Counted from the stretch's first letter, positions 47,029 through 56,242 are shown. The stretch is 64,000 bases of DNA from Ruegeria lacuscaerulensis (GCF_013033355.1 NZ_WQDY01000001.1:310001-374000); one strand, 5' to 3'. Made by a program: numbers and translations. The notes: generated by a model from the letters alone, not told the origin.

Positions 47029-48437
47029 TGAGTACACAGTCTTTGGGACGCGATGTCATCCGGTTTTCGTTGCTGGGACTGGGGGCGCTTGTTTTGGTTT
47101 ACGCGCCTTTAATGTTCGATCCGCTGGTGCGGCATGATGACTTTCCGGCTTTGCTTGGAACCAAAGAAATGGCGTATGTAAAAGCGCTGGATGAAGGGCG
47201 TTGGTTGAATTATTGGTGGCAGTTTCGCCCGTATCTTTGGCCTGCGCCCGTCAGTTTTGCACTTTACCTTGTCGCTTGTGCCGTTTTTGCGGCATCGACA
47301 GCCTTAATCTTATTTGGCCGGGATGCTCCGGGTTGGTACCGCGGCTACTTTACCTTGTTCGTAGTGCTATCGATCCCGACTTTTAAGATCAGCTTTTGGT
47401 TCAACACGTTGTTGCCTGGGGCTTGGGTTATTGCGCTTTTTGCACTTGCGGTTGTGTTTTTGCGCCATCGCATCGCGCTGACCCTGATGTTGATCGCAGT
47501 GCCACTGTCCTTCATGGCCTATACGACCTATCCGTTTCTGTTGCTGACGCTGCTGTTATTGTCGCACAAAGCGCCACAGACTTACGAAAGCATGGTCACC
47601 ACGCTGTTTGTCTTTTTTGTCAGTCTCGTCCTGGCGGTCGTGTCGGTTTACTCGCTCAACTATCTCTACCACGGGGTTTTCGGTATCCCCATAGCCGAGT
47701 GGCGGGCCCCGACAGAAGCCAAAACGCTGGATGACCTGGTAGTAAATCTGGGCAAGCTAAAACGGTTTCTAATGATGACCGTCCGCCAATTCGGGGGTGG
47801 GACTGCAGGAACCGGAGCTGTGCTGTTGCTGTTTTTCGGTGGGGCATGGGTTTGCTTGTTTCGATGGCAACGGTTCACTGCCATAGCCGTTTTGGCCGCG
47901 GCGCTGGCCGGTCTTGCACCTTTGTTCGCAAAGACACTGATGTCTGGCGTGTTGGTGCCTGTGCGCGCCTATGGCTGGATTTGGATCCTCATCGGATTTA
48001 CCTTTACCGCAGCAACCTTGCACATGGCCAAAACGCCAGGCAGGTGGGCGAGTATCGCGCGGATTACAATAATGTATGTGCTGTTGATCAAGTTGATCCT
48101 ATTTGGACGCGCGACTTACCTTCAAATTCCGGAATGGCAAAAAACCACCCGCGATTTGGCAGCGTCCATTCCTGAAGGCACGAGCGCGATCCATATTTAT
48201 GGTGAATTTCTTGGCTTGAACGGCGCGCGTTCGGCTGGAATCCAGTTTTCGCGTGGGCTGCAACTGCGCTTGGCTTATCTAACCGGGGCCGAGGTTTTCA
48301 TCTGTCATAAGCAACCTGAAGATTGCGAAAAGGAAACGCCTCCTTTCGACCCTAGGGATTGGACACATGTTCCGGTAGTTGAAAGCCGGGGCGAGGTCAG
48401 CTTTCTTCTGTTGCCTTCGCCTCCGGTCGGGCCGTAA
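47025..48437 (+). CDS. polytopic membrane protein, GtrII-like glucosyltransferase candidate
   Basis: A 470-residue protein with roughly ten hydrophobic helices. After helix 1 the segment FDPLVRHDDFPALLG resembles the acidic first periplasmic loop of GtrII and other GT-C transferases, where an acidic pair is catalytic. It would move a sugar from the lipid carrier to the glycan outside the membrane. The family call rests on topology, this loop and neighbours. It ends the cassette at a strong terminator. Confidence 0.65.
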   Translation: MMSTQSLGRDVIRFSLLGLGALVLVYAPLMFDPLVRHDDFPALLGTKEMAYVKALDEGRWLNYWWQFRPYLWPAPVSFALYLVACAVFAASTALILFGRDAPGWYRGYFTLFVVLSIPTFKISFWFNTLLPGAWVIALFALAVVFLRHRIALTLMLIAVPLSFMAYTTYPFLLLTLLLLSHKAPQTYESMVTTLFVFFVSLVLAVVSVYSLNYLYHGVFGIPIAEWRAPTEAKTLDDLVVNLGKLKRFLMMTVRQFGGGTAGTGAVLLLFFGGAWVCLFRWQRFTAIAVLAAALAGLAPLFAKTLMSGVLVPVRAYGWIWILIGFTFTAATLHMAKTPGRWASIARITIMYVLLIKLILFGRATYLQIPEWQKTTRDLAASIPEGTSAIHIYGEFLGLNGARSAGIQFSRGLQLRLAYLTGAEVFICHKQPEDCEKETPPFDPRDWTHVPVVESRGEVSFLLLPSPPVGP

Positions 48438-48457
48438 CAGGACGGTATGAACTAACT

Positions 48458-48483
48458 ACGCCCCGTATTTCCCGACGGGGCGT
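48458..48483 (+). terminator. rho-independent terminator of glycosyl cassette
   Basis: ACGCCCCGT and ACGGGGCGT form a perfect 9-base-pair stem around an 8-base loop; the stem ends in a T and is followed by TTTTCGTTT. It lies 21 bases after the last cassette stop and separates it from the yrbL-like gene. Confidence 0.9.
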
Positions 48484-48607
48484 TTTTCGTTTGGTGTGGG
48501 CAAAAGTCATTTGTAACAATTCTAAGAAGGTTTTATTAAGCCAATTCCGGTTTGACACTTTATTCCGAATGACGCGACCGTCGTCTTCTATCATAGGGCA
48601 ACACTAA

Positions 48608-49210
48608 ATGATTGATCTCAGTGGGCGTAAGCCTTTGCGAGAAAGTCGCAACTACCTGATTTTCGAGCACCCGGATCACGAAGACGCGCTGCTAAAGGTC
48701 AGAGCGGACATTCCTGTCAGAAATCACGCTGTCCAGCGCTATGCCGAAAGACGATACGGCAATTTACGCCAATGGAACCGCGAGGCTAACGAATACCTCG
48801 CCGCGCTGCACAGGGGGTGTCCAGAAATTGAGCGCCTTGCGCTGTTTATGGGTTATGCACCAACCTCATTAGGGCCAGCCATGGCCGTAGAAAAACTGAC
48901 AGGTCCCGATGGCGGGTTGGCGCCGACGGTTTACAGTGAGTGGCTGTTGGTCAAAGACGATCCCGTTGGTCTGAAGCGTTTGCACGATGATTTCGCCGAG
49001 CTAATGGACGATCTGGAACGTGGACGGATCATCGTCGGAGACATGAGCCATGAAAACGTAGTGCGCGCTCAAGAGCGTGGCGGAAAGTTGACTGTCATCG
49101 ACGGCGTCGGTGAGAGGGTTCTGCTTCCGCTGGCTCTGGTCAGTGATTTAGCTTTTCGCAAGTCGATACAACGTCGACGTGAGAGGATGCTTGGCATGCT
49201 GCGCCCGTAA
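48608..49210 (+). CDS. YrbL family protein
   Basis: A 200-residue protein of the PhoP-network YrbL family, which has a kinase-like fold. LSGRKPLRESRNYLIFEHP replaces a glycine loop, LLKVRA holds the lysine, IIVGDMSHENVV is the catalytic-loop equivalent (D, N) and VIDGVG the metal-binding DxG equivalent. The family occurs near lipopolysaccharide genes, and the glycosyl cassette lies just upstream beyond a terminator. Its substrate is unknown. Confidence 0.8.
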   Translation: MIDLSGRKPLRESRNYLIFEHPDHEDALLKVRADIPVRNHAVQRYAERRYGNLRQWNREANEYLAALHRGCPEIERLALFMGYAPTSLGPAMAVEKLTGPDGGLAPTVYSEWLLVKDDPVGLKRLHDDFAELMDDLERGRIIVGDMSHENVVRAQERGGKLTVIDGVGERVLLPLALVSDLAFRKSIQRRRERMLGMLRP

Positions 49211-49278
49211 TTCGTCAGGGTTATTTCCGTTCGTGAAGAATATGTTCACGGATGCGGACTTTCGGCCAGGATAATCCA

Positions 49279-50283
49279 ATGTGCAGAGATGACAGAATCG
49301 AGATTGGTTTTCTGCTGTTTGATGGCTTTCCGATGGCTTGCCTGACTTCGGTTATCGAGCCTTTGCGTGCCGCCAACGAGATCGCAGGGCAGGAGACCTT
49401 TTGTTGGACGTTACTGTCCGAGCGCGGACAAAAGGTACGTTCTAGCGCCGAGGTGGGATTTGACGCAATGCGTGGCTTGCTGGATCACGGTGAAGTCGAC
49501 ATTCTGTTCCTTCTTAGTAGCCCGACCTCGAGGTTTGAAAACGCCAGCGCAGGAAATGCCGCTCTGCGCAGCCTTGGGCGACACGGTACAATTCTGGGTG
49601 GGATCAGCGGTGGTGTGTTCCCGCTTGTTCGCTCGGGCACGATGCAAGGGCAACCGGTCTCGGTCCATTGGTGCTATGAAGCGGCGTTCGAGGCCGAGTT
49701 TCCCGATTTTGATGCCCGGAGTGAAGTCATCGTCAGAACCGCAACGCGCTACACCGCCGCCGGGGCCGCAGCAGGGTTTGATCTGGCATTGCATCTGATT
49801 CAGGATCGTCTTGGAGCGGAAATAGCGCATGAGGTTGCGTGTTGGTTTCAGCACCCCATGATGCGTGGAGCCGGGGTGCGCCAACAGGTGCCCAGTGCCA
49901 CACAACCGGAAACAGGCGACAGTCTTCCGCCGCTTGTCGCGCGTTGCGTTACGCTGTTTGGGCAGGATATGAGCGAACCAGTCTCGATCGCCGACGTCGC
50001 ACGGGAAATAGGCGTCACGCCGCGCCAAATTGAACGTGCCTTCAAACGGGCAACCGGCAAAAGCCCCAGTCACTACTACAGGGCCATGCGTATGAAGGCC
50101 GCGCGGCAGATGGTGATGTATACAGCGGATCCGATCCCCGAGATCGCTGCATCGGTCGGCTATAGTTCCGCCGCGCCTTTGGTGACACATTACCGGGCTG
50201 CATTCGGACTCAGCCCGGCCGAGGATCGCCGTCGGATCAACCGGTTCCGGGTCGAGGGCAATGCGCCACTGCCATCAGTTTAG
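49279..50283 (+). CDS. GlxA family transcriptional regulator (DJ-1/PfpI plus AraC HTH)
   Basis: A 334-residue regulator with an N-terminal amidotransferase-like domain (about 6-180) and a C-terminal AraC/XylS double helix-turn-helix (ISIADVAREIGVTPRQIER read as VSIADVAREIGV, then PIPEIAASVGYSSAAPLVTHYR). The GbdR, SouR and CdhR regulators of glycine betaine, sarcosine and carnitine catabolism have this layout. ATG 49279 follows AGGA. Its 3' end overlaps the convergent soxG-like gene by 4 bases, so regulation of the sox-like operon is likely (inference). Confidence 0.9.
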   Translation: MCRDDRIEIGFLLFDGFPMACLTSVIEPLRAANEIAGQETFCWTLLSERGQKVRSSAEVGFDAMRGLLDHGEVDILFLLSSPTSRFENASAGNAALRSLGRHGTILGGISGGVFPLVRSGTMQGQPVSVHWCYEAAFEAEFPDFDARSEVIVRTATRYTAAGAAAGFDLALHLIQDRLGAEIAHEVACWFQHPMMRGAGVRQQVPSATQPETGDSLPPLVARCVTLFGQDMSEPVSIADVAREIGVTPRQIERAFKRATGKSPSHYYRAMRMKAARQMVMYTADPIPEIAASVGYSSAAPLVTHYRAAFGLSPAEDRRRINRFRVEGNAPLPSV

Positions 50284-50840
50284 TAGACCGATCGCATCGA
50301 GGTCAGCACAGCGTGATGTAGCGACCCGGCTGAGGATCGTGGGCCGTATATGCTGTAATGATTTGCATCGCGGCACAAAAGGTAGCACCCGACATGGTGG
50401 ATCGAACAGCGTGCTGCGGTGCCGGAGGACAGGCAGCGCAGGTCCAGTTGGCTTAGCAATTCTAACACTGACGGAATGCCATCACCGCGCAGGTCAAACC
50501 GTACCCAGGCGTCGGTCTGTTCGGTGACGGACGCCGTATTCCCCACGGCTGCCTTAACCTGATCCGCAAGGTCGTGGTGGCCATTATATGGGGCCTCGAC
50601 CATCCATTGATCGGGGCCGGACCAAAAGGCGGTTTTTTCGCCACCTGCTATGCGCTGGATGTCGGGTGCAGGCGCGCCGATCACGTTGGCCAGTGCCTCA
50701 CGTGCCTTGGCTTCCTGTCCCAACCGGGCCGCGACCGAGGTCAGCGCCACGTCGGGCACCTCGGTGAATGTTACCGGCCCGACCGTGTCGACGCGCGGCG
50801 CGGCCCCGCCGAGGGCGGTTATTGCTACAAGATCATGCAC
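50280..50840 (-). CDS. soxG: sarcosine oxidase gamma-like subunit
   Basis: A 186-residue SoxG-like subunit (MgdD-like in N-methylglutamate dehydrogenases). Segments GPDQWMVEA, AWVRFDLRGDGIPSVLELLSQ in part, and SSGTAARCSIHHVG match the GcvT-related gamma subunit that structures the folate side. It overlaps the soxA-like gene by 8 bases and ends the operon. Confidence 0.88.
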   Translation of the reverse strand: MHDLVAITALGGAAPRVDTVGPVTFTEVPDVALTSVAARLGQEAKAREALANVIGAPAPDIQRIAGGEKTAFWSGPDQWMVEAPYNGHHDLADQVKAAVGNTASVTEQTDAWVRFDLRGDGIPSVLELLSQLDLRCLSSGTAARCSIHHVGCYLLCRDANHYSIYGPRSSAGSLHHAVLTSMRSVY

Positions 50841-53775
50841 GCAGACGTTCTCCTTCGGGGTCTATGAAATGGGCCGAGACAATTTCGACCTCGACCGTCA
50901 GCGCGGTCAGTGGCGAAACAAGGCGCATCTTCTCACCCATCCGCGCATCACCGCGTTTCAGCAGGCCCAGCCCGATATTGCTGTTCAGATTGGGCGAATA
51001 GGCCGCCGAGGTCACATAGCCCTGATCATGCGCGGAATCGACCGGCCCATCCGTGTTCATCAAGTGGCCGCCAGCGGTGATCTTTTCCTCGGGGTTGACC
51101 GGTTTCAGCCCGACCAGTTTAAGCACATCGTGCGCGATCAGGGCCTTGCGTTCGCATAGAACCGATCCAATGCTGTCTTTCTTCTTTGATACCATCTTGC
51201 CCAGACCAAGATTCAGCGCCGTGGTGGTGCCGTTCAACTCATTGCCGACCGGGTGGCCCTTTTCGATGCGCATCACGCTCAGCGCCTCGGTGCCATAGGG
51301 GGTGACGTCGAACTCTTTGCCTTCGATCATCAACCGCCGCATCAGTGCGTCGCCATAGCGCGACGGGACGGCGATCTCGAACGCCAATTCGCCGGAGAAC
51401 GAGATACGGAACAGCCGCGCCCGTAATCCACCACAGACGGTGATCTTGCCGCAGGCCATGAAGGGAAACGCCTCGTTCGAAATATCAAATTCCGGGTCCA
51501 CGATCTTTTGCAAAAGCTTGCGGGAATTTGGCCCTGCCACCGCGTATTGAGCCCAGCCATCGGTGGTCGAGATAAGCTGCACATCCATATCCGGGAACAG
51601 GCATTGGCGCACAAATTCCATGTGGCGATAGACACTTACAGCATTTGCGGTTGTGGTGGTGACGACGAAATGATCCTCGGCCAGCCGTGCGGCGGTGCCG
51701 TCATCCATGACCATGCCATCCTCGCGCAGCATCAGCCCATAGCGGGTTTTGCCCACCGCAAGCTTGGCAAAGCCGTTGGCGTAGACGCGGTTGAGGAACG
51801 CGGCGGCATCCGTGCCCTGCACGTCGATCTTGCCCAGCGTGGTGCAATCGCACACTCCGACCGAGGCTCGGGTCTGGCGTACCTCGCGGTCGACGGACTC
51901 GCGCCAATGCGTCTCACCGGGCAGGGGGAACCACTGCGCGCGCAGCCAGTTCCCGGCCTCGACAAACACTGCGCCACGTTCCTTGGCCCAATGGTGTGAC
52001 GGGGTCAGGCGGGTCGGGTGAAACTCTTTGCCCGTCATCCGACCGGCAAACGCGCCGATGGGAACGGGTGTGTAGGGCGGGCGGAAAATGGTGGTGCCGG
52101 TTTCGGGGATCGACTTGCCCGCAACCTCGGCCATGATCGCAAGACCCGTGATGTTGGAAGTCTTACCCTGATCAGTTGCCATGCCCAGCGTGGTATAGCG
52201 TTTCAGATGCTCGACCGAGCGGAAGCCTTCCTGATAGCTGAGTTTCACATCCTTGACAGTCACGTCGTTCTGTTGATCGACCCAGGCGCGTTTGCAGCCC
52301 TGCACATACCAGAACGGCTTTAGCGCAATGGGCGCGTCCTCGGCTTCTGGCAGGTCGGGCAGGGTGGTCAGGTCCAGCACGGCAGCGGCCGCTTCGGCTC
52401 CCGAGCGCAGTGCGCCATGGGTTGACATGACGCCATTGGCAGAACCCGCGACGGACATGCCAACCGGTAGGTTTTCTCCCGGAACGAAAGCAGCAAGGGC
52501 TTCGTTCCAAACAGGGCGTCCGCGTTGGTGGCAAGTCAGATGAACATTCGCGTTCCAGCCGCCCGACACGCCCAGCGCGCCACAATCCAGTGTCCGGGTC
52601 GAACCATCGGGCAAGGCGACCTCGACAAAGCTCAAGCCCAGACGGCCTTTGGTGTTCACGACCTGCGCGCCTTTCAGCACCTCATAGTCATAGCTGAGGG
52701 GGGCATCTTCGCGCACATCGACCACGGCGGCGATCTTGACGCCTTTGGCGTGAAGGTCCGAGGCCGTGCGGTGGCCGTCATCATTGTTGGTAAAGATCGC
52801 AACCCGAGGCGAAGCTGTAACCGCAAAGCGATTGACATAAGTCCGCAGCGCGCTGGCTGTCATGATGCCTGGTCGGTCATTGTTTTCAAACGCAATCGGC
52901 CTCTCGGTCGCCCCGGCACAGAGCAGCGCCTTTTGGCTATAGATCCGCCACAGGATCTGGCGCGGTTTGCCGGTGGGCAGCGAAGGCAGGTGATCTCCGG
53001 TGCGTTCGACGGCCCCGTATATGCCGTGGTCGAAAGCTCCGATCACCGTGGTGCGCGGCATCAGCCGGACGTTCGGCATTGCCGACAGTTCGGCCACAGC
53101 CTGTGCTGCCCAATCGGGCGCGCTGTGGTCGCCGACCGAGAAGGTCTCGCTGTTCAGACGTCCGCCCAGCGTGAAATCCTCGTCTGCCAGTATGACATCT
53201 GCGCCCGCACGCCCGGCGGTCAGCGCTGCCATCAGACCCGCAGGCCCGGCACCGATGATCAGCAGATCGCAGTGACGAAACCCTTTGTCGTATTCATCCG
53301 GGTCCGCCTGCATCGACAGTGAGCCAAGGCCAGCAGCGCGGCGTATGATCGGCTCGTACAGCTTCTCCCAAAACGCGGCGGGCCACATAAAGGTTTTGTA
53401 GTAGAACCCCGCCGACAGGAAGTTAGAAAACATGTCATTCACGGCCAACGCGTCGAACCGAAGACTTGGCCAGCGGTTTTGAGCGTTTGCGATCAACCCG
53501 TCGAACATCTCAATCGTCGTGGCGCGGGTGTTGGGTTCCTTACGCGCGCCTGCGCGCAGTTCCACCATGCCGTTGGGTTCCTCGGATCCCGCCGTCAGCA
53601 GCCCGCGTGGGCGATGGTATTTGAATGACCGTCCGATCAGCCGCACATTGTTGGCCAGCAGCGCAGAGGCCAGAGTATCTCCGGGATGCGCGGTATAGCT
53701 ACGCCCGTCGAAATAGAAGTTCAGGGTCGAATTGCGGTCGATCTGCCCGCCGGTCAGCCGGTTCACTTGTGTCAT
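50833..53775 (-). CDS. soxA: sarcosine oxidase alpha-like subunit
   Basis: A 980-residue alpha subunit. The N-terminal 2Fe-2S-like fold (without the cluster cysteines) carries YTAHPGDTLASALLANNV, followed by an NAD-binding Rossmann domain LLIIGAGPAGLMAALTAGRA (about 170-190) and an SoxA interface region. A C-terminal GcvT/folate domain (about 600-970, KGHPVGNELNGTTTALNLGL) completes it. In the known enzyme it joins the beta subunit to pass methylene to tetrahydrofolate. N-methylglutamate dehydrogenase MgdC is homologous, so the amine substrate is not fixed. It is coupled to soxD by an ATGA overlap. Confidence 0.93.
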   Translation of the reverse strand: MTQVNRLTGGQIDRNSTLNFYFDGRSYTAHPGDTLASALLANNVRLIGRSFKYHRPRGLLTAGSEEPNGMVELRAGARKEPNTRATTIEMFDGLIANAQNRWPSLRFDALAVNDMFSNFLSAGFYYKTFMWPAAFWEKLYEPIIRRAAGLGSLSMQADPDEYDKGFRHCDLLIIGAGPAGLMAALTAGRAGADVILADEDFTLGGRLNSETFSVGDHSAPDWAAQAVAELSAMPNVRLMPRTTVIGAFDHGIYGAVERTGDHLPSLPTGKPRQILWRIYSQKALLCAGATERPIAFENNDRPGIMTASALRTYVNRFAVTASPRVAIFTNNDDGHRTASDLHAKGVKIAAVVDVREDAPLSYDYEVLKGAQVVNTKGRLGLSFVEVALPDGSTRTLDCGALGVSGGWNANVHLTCHQRGRPVWNEALAAFVPGENLPVGMSVAGSANGVMSTHGALRSGAEAAAAVLDLTTLPDLPEAEDAPIALKPFWYVQGCKRAWVDQQNDVTVKDVKLSYQEGFRSVEHLKRYTTLGMATDQGKTSNITGLAIMAEVAGKSIPETGTTIFRPPYTPVPIGAFAGRMTGKEFHPTRLTPSHHWAKERGAVFVEAGNWLRAQWFPLPGETHWRESVDREVRQTRASVGVCDCTTLGKIDVQGTDAAAFLNRVYANGFAKLAVGKTRYGLMLREDGMVMDDGTAARLAEDHFVVTTTTANAVSVYRHMEFVRQCLFPDMDVQLISTTDGWAQYAVAGPNSRKLLQKIVDPEFDISNEAFPFMACGKITVCGGLRARLFRISFSGELAFEIAVPSRYGDALMRRLMIEGKEFDVTPYGTEALSVMRIEKGHPVGNELNGTTTALNLGLGKMVSKKKDSIGSVLCERKALIAHDVLKLVGLKPVNPEEKITAGGHLMNTDGPVDSAHDQGYVTSAAYSPNLNSNIGLGLLKRGDARMGEKMRLVSPLTALTVEVEIVSAHFIDPEGERLRA

Positions 53776-54059
53776 TTCGTACGCCCCCGCGCGCGGGCCA
53801 CATCGCGGGCCAGTTCAACCTTGGAAATCTCGTGGGTCAGAGTGTTGCGGGTGACAACCAACCAAGACCGGTCCCCGGCTTCGTGATACCACAGCTCGCG
53901 GTGTTCACCGGCGGGGTTGTCGCGCAGATAGGCATAGTCGTAAAACGCGTCGGCGGCATTCTCGGCCATCCCGTCGGGCCGGTCGATCAGGGATGCATCG
54001 CCCAGATAGGTGAACTCTGAGGCATCGCGAGGTCCAAGCAGAGGGTGGTTGATGATCAT
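53772..54059 (-). CDS. soxD: sarcosine oxidase delta-like subunit lacking zinc cysteines
   Basis: A 95-residue SoxD-like protein recognised by GPRDASEFTYLGD, the central FYDYAYLRDNPAGEHRELW and the C-terminal RNTLTHEI. In the structurally known delta subunit zinc is held by Cys6, Cys9, His59 and Cys63. This protein has no cysteine at all: the N-terminal motif is INHPLLGPR, H59 remains and position 63 is Asp. It therefore probably folds without zinc. It lies between soxB-like and soxA-like genes, the usual place. Confidence 0.9.
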   Translation of the reverse strand: MIINHPLLGPRDASEFTYLGDASLIDRPDGMAENAADAFYDYAYLRDNPAGEHRELWYHEAGDRSWLVVTRNTLTHEISKVELARDVARARGRTK

Positions 54060-54074
54060 GTCCCTAAGTCCCCT

Positions 54075-55325
54075 CTAGTGCAGGTTGGGCTGGTTGCCCG
54101 CGCCTTTTTCGTCGATCATCCGACCAGTGCGGAACCGGTCCAGACGATAGGCGGTGGCAACGGGGTGTGGTTCATCTTTTGCCAGCAAATGCGCAAAGCA
54201 ATAGCCCGAGGCAGGCGTGGCCTTGAACCCGCCGTAGCACCAGCCGCCGTTGAAATAGAGTCCTTGAACCGGTGTGCGGTCTATGATGGGCGAGCCGTCC
54301 ATCGACATGTCCATTACACCGCCCCACATCCGCAGCAGGCGCGCGCGGCCAATCATGGGCATCAGGGCCATGCCGCCCTCGCACACATCCTCGACCACGG
54401 GCAGGTTGCCGCGTTGGGCATAGGTGTTATAGCCGTCGATATCGCCGCCAAAGACAAGCCCGCCCTTGTCGGATTGGCTGACATAGAAATGGCCCGCACC
54501 AAAGGTGATGACGCTGGGCAGAACGGGCTTCAGCCCCTCCGACACAAACGCCTGCAACACATGGCTTTCAATGGGTAGCCGCATCCCGGCCATGCCCATC
54601 ACGCGGCCCGAGTTTCCAGCGACCGCACAGCCCACTTTGCTGGCTCCGATAAAGCCTTTTGAGGTTTCGACGCCCAAGCAGGTGCCGTTTTCAATCCGCA
54701 GGCCCGTGACCTCGCAATTCTGGATAATGTCCACCCCGTGCAAATCTGCCGACCGCGCATAGCCCCAAGCCACCGCGTCGTGGCGGGCCGTGCCCGCGCG
54801 GCGCTGGACGAGACCGCCTTTGATGGGAAACCGGGCGTCTTCAAAATTCAGATAGGGATGCTCGGCCCGGACCTGATCGGCGTCCAGCAGTTCCGCGTCC
54901 GCACCGTTCAGGATCATCGCATTACCACGCCGTATGTAAGCGTCGCGCTGGCCGTCCGTGTGGAACAGGTTGATGATCCCGCGCTGGCTCATCATAGCGT
55001 TATAGTTGACGTCCTGCTCCAGACCCTCCCACAGTTTCAGCGAGAACTCATAGAAGGGCTCATTCCCGTCCAGCAAATAGTTCGAGCGCACAATGGTCGT
55101 GTTGCGCCCCACATTGCCGCCCCCGATCCAGCCTTTCTCGACCACGGCTACATTGCGCTGACCGTAGACTTTGGACAGATAGTGGGCCGTGGCTAGCCCG
55201 TGACCGCCGCCGCCAATAATGATGACGTCGTAATGGGATTTGGGCTCAGGCTCGCGCCAGACCGGTTTCCAGCCTTTGTGGCCGGTCAGTGCCTCTTTGA
55301 TGACTCGAAAGCCGGAATATCGCAT
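54075..55325 (-). CDS. soxB: sarcosine oxidase beta-like subunit
   Basis: A 416-residue flavoprotein with the FAD site DVIIIGGGGHGLATAHYLS. The RRAGTARHDAVAWGYAR segment carries the histidine that binds FMN covalently in sarcosine oxidase beta. It catalyses oxidation of N-methyl amino acids; sarcosine or N-methylglutamate are the main options. It is the first gene of the soxBDAG-type operon and lies 77 bases from the LysR gene stop. Confidence 0.94.
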   Translation of the reverse strand: MRYSGFRVIKEALTGHKGWKPVWREPEPKSHYDVIIIGGGGHGLATAHYLSKVYGQRNVAVVEKGWIGGGNVGRNTTIVRSNYLLDGNEPFYEFSLKLWEGLEQDVNYNAMMSQRGIINLFHTDGQRDAYIRRGNAMILNGADAELLDADQVRAEHPYLNFEDARFPIKGGLVQRRAGTARHDAVAWGYARSADLHGVDIIQNCEVTGLRIENGTCLGVETSKGFIGASKVGCAVAGNSGRVMGMAGMRLPIESHVLQAFVSEGLKPVLPSVITFGAGHFYVSQSDKGGLVFGGDIDGYNTYAQRGNLPVVEDVCEGGMALMPMIGRARLLRMWGGVMDMSMDGSPIIDRTPVQGLYFNGGWCYGGFKATPASGYCFAHLLAKDEPHPVATAYRLDRFRTGRMIDEKGAGNQPNLH

Positions 55326-55389
55326 GAATCGGACCTTTTTCGCCAGAATTCACTATTTTGGCGCGGTTTGATATCCTCGGATGCGACAT

Positions 55390-55408
55390 AGACATGTCTG
55401 AATCAGAC
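55390..55408. promoter_or_regulatory. overlapping palindromes upstream of sox-type operon
   Basis: AGACATGTCT (55390-55399) is a perfect 10-base palindrome and overlaps GTCTGA-A-TCAGAC (55396-55408), another perfect one. They are about 65-80 bases upstream of soxB and overlap the stop of the LysR gene, a plausible operator for the GlxA-type regulator or the LysR protein. Confidence 0.35.
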
Positions 55409-56242
55409 CCTTAGCAAGTCGTAAAACCACGCGGTGAAGGCGTCTATCTCGGCTGACCGGCGTTGGACGGCCAGAAAATACCCCTCGGTCGCGGGGGCAG
55501 TATGGTCCGAGGCCCGCACCACTTGACCAGAACCCAGCGCGTGGGCGGCGATCAGTTGGTTGACCAAAGCGACCCCGTTGCCGGACGCCGCCATCTGCAG
55601 CGCCAGACCATAGGAATCCACGAAATAAGTCGGGGTGCCTATGGTTTGGCCTGTTGTCTCGGCCCAAGTGACCCAGCTGTCCGAGGTGCCCACGGATTCG
55701 ATCAGCGGCAGGGCCTCGCCCGCAAGCGCCGGGGATTTCACCGGCACAAGCCGATTAGGTTGTAGGGCCACCGCGTCCTTGCCCACCTGTTTCGCCGACC
55801 CAAAGCGGATTTCCACATCAGCACGCGCAGCGGCGTATTCGTCGGGCCAGATCGTGCTGACAAAGCGAACCGATGTCTCGGGGTGTTGCGCCTGAAACGC
55901 GGGCAGGGCGGGGGCGATCACCCATTCGATGATACTGATCGAGGCAGCAACTGTGATGTGGCGCGCTTTCTCCTCGGTCAGATAGGGAGAGGCCGCGGTT
56001 TCCAGCATCTCAAGCGCGGCCTCGACCTGCGGCAGCAATTTGCGCCCTTCGTCCGTCAGAGACAAACCGCGCGCGTGGCGGTGGAACAATACAACGCCCA
56101 GCCGCGTTTCCAGCGCTCGGATCTGCTGGCTGACGGCGGATTGCGTCAACCCGATCTCATCGGCAGCGGCGGTAGAACTCAGCCGCCGTGCGGCGGCCTC
56201 GAAGGATCTGAACCATGTCAGCGGGGGCAGTGTTTTGGCCAT
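55403..56242 (-). CDS. LysR family transcriptional regulator
   Basis: A 279-residue LysR regulator resembling GcvA. The helix-turn-helix is AADEIGLTQSAVSQQIRALE (about residues 25-44), and the remaining part is the effector-binding domain. It diverges from the DUF1185-led catabolic operon, with 105 bases between the genes, and lies directly upstream of the sox-type operon on the same strand. Regulation of the catabolic operon is the likely role. Confidence 0.92.
   Translation of the reverse strand: MAKTLPPLTWFRSFEAAARRLSSTAAADEIGLTQSAVSQQIRALETRLGVVLFHRHARGLSLTDEGRKLLPQVEAALEMLETAASPYLTEEKARHITVAASISIIEWVIAPALPAFQAQHPETSVRFVSTIWPDEYAAARADVEIRFGSAKQVGKDAVALQPNRLVPVKSPALAGEALPLIESVGTSDSWVTWAETTGQTIGTPTYFVDSYGLALQMAASGNGVALVNQLIAAHALGSGQVVRASDHTAPATEGYFLAVQRRSAEIDAFTAWFYDLLRV

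Noticed and set aside
48552-48593. Promoter with TTGACA -35 before the yrbL-like gene
   Set aside because: A TTGACA is present but there is no reasonable -10 element at 16-18 bases.
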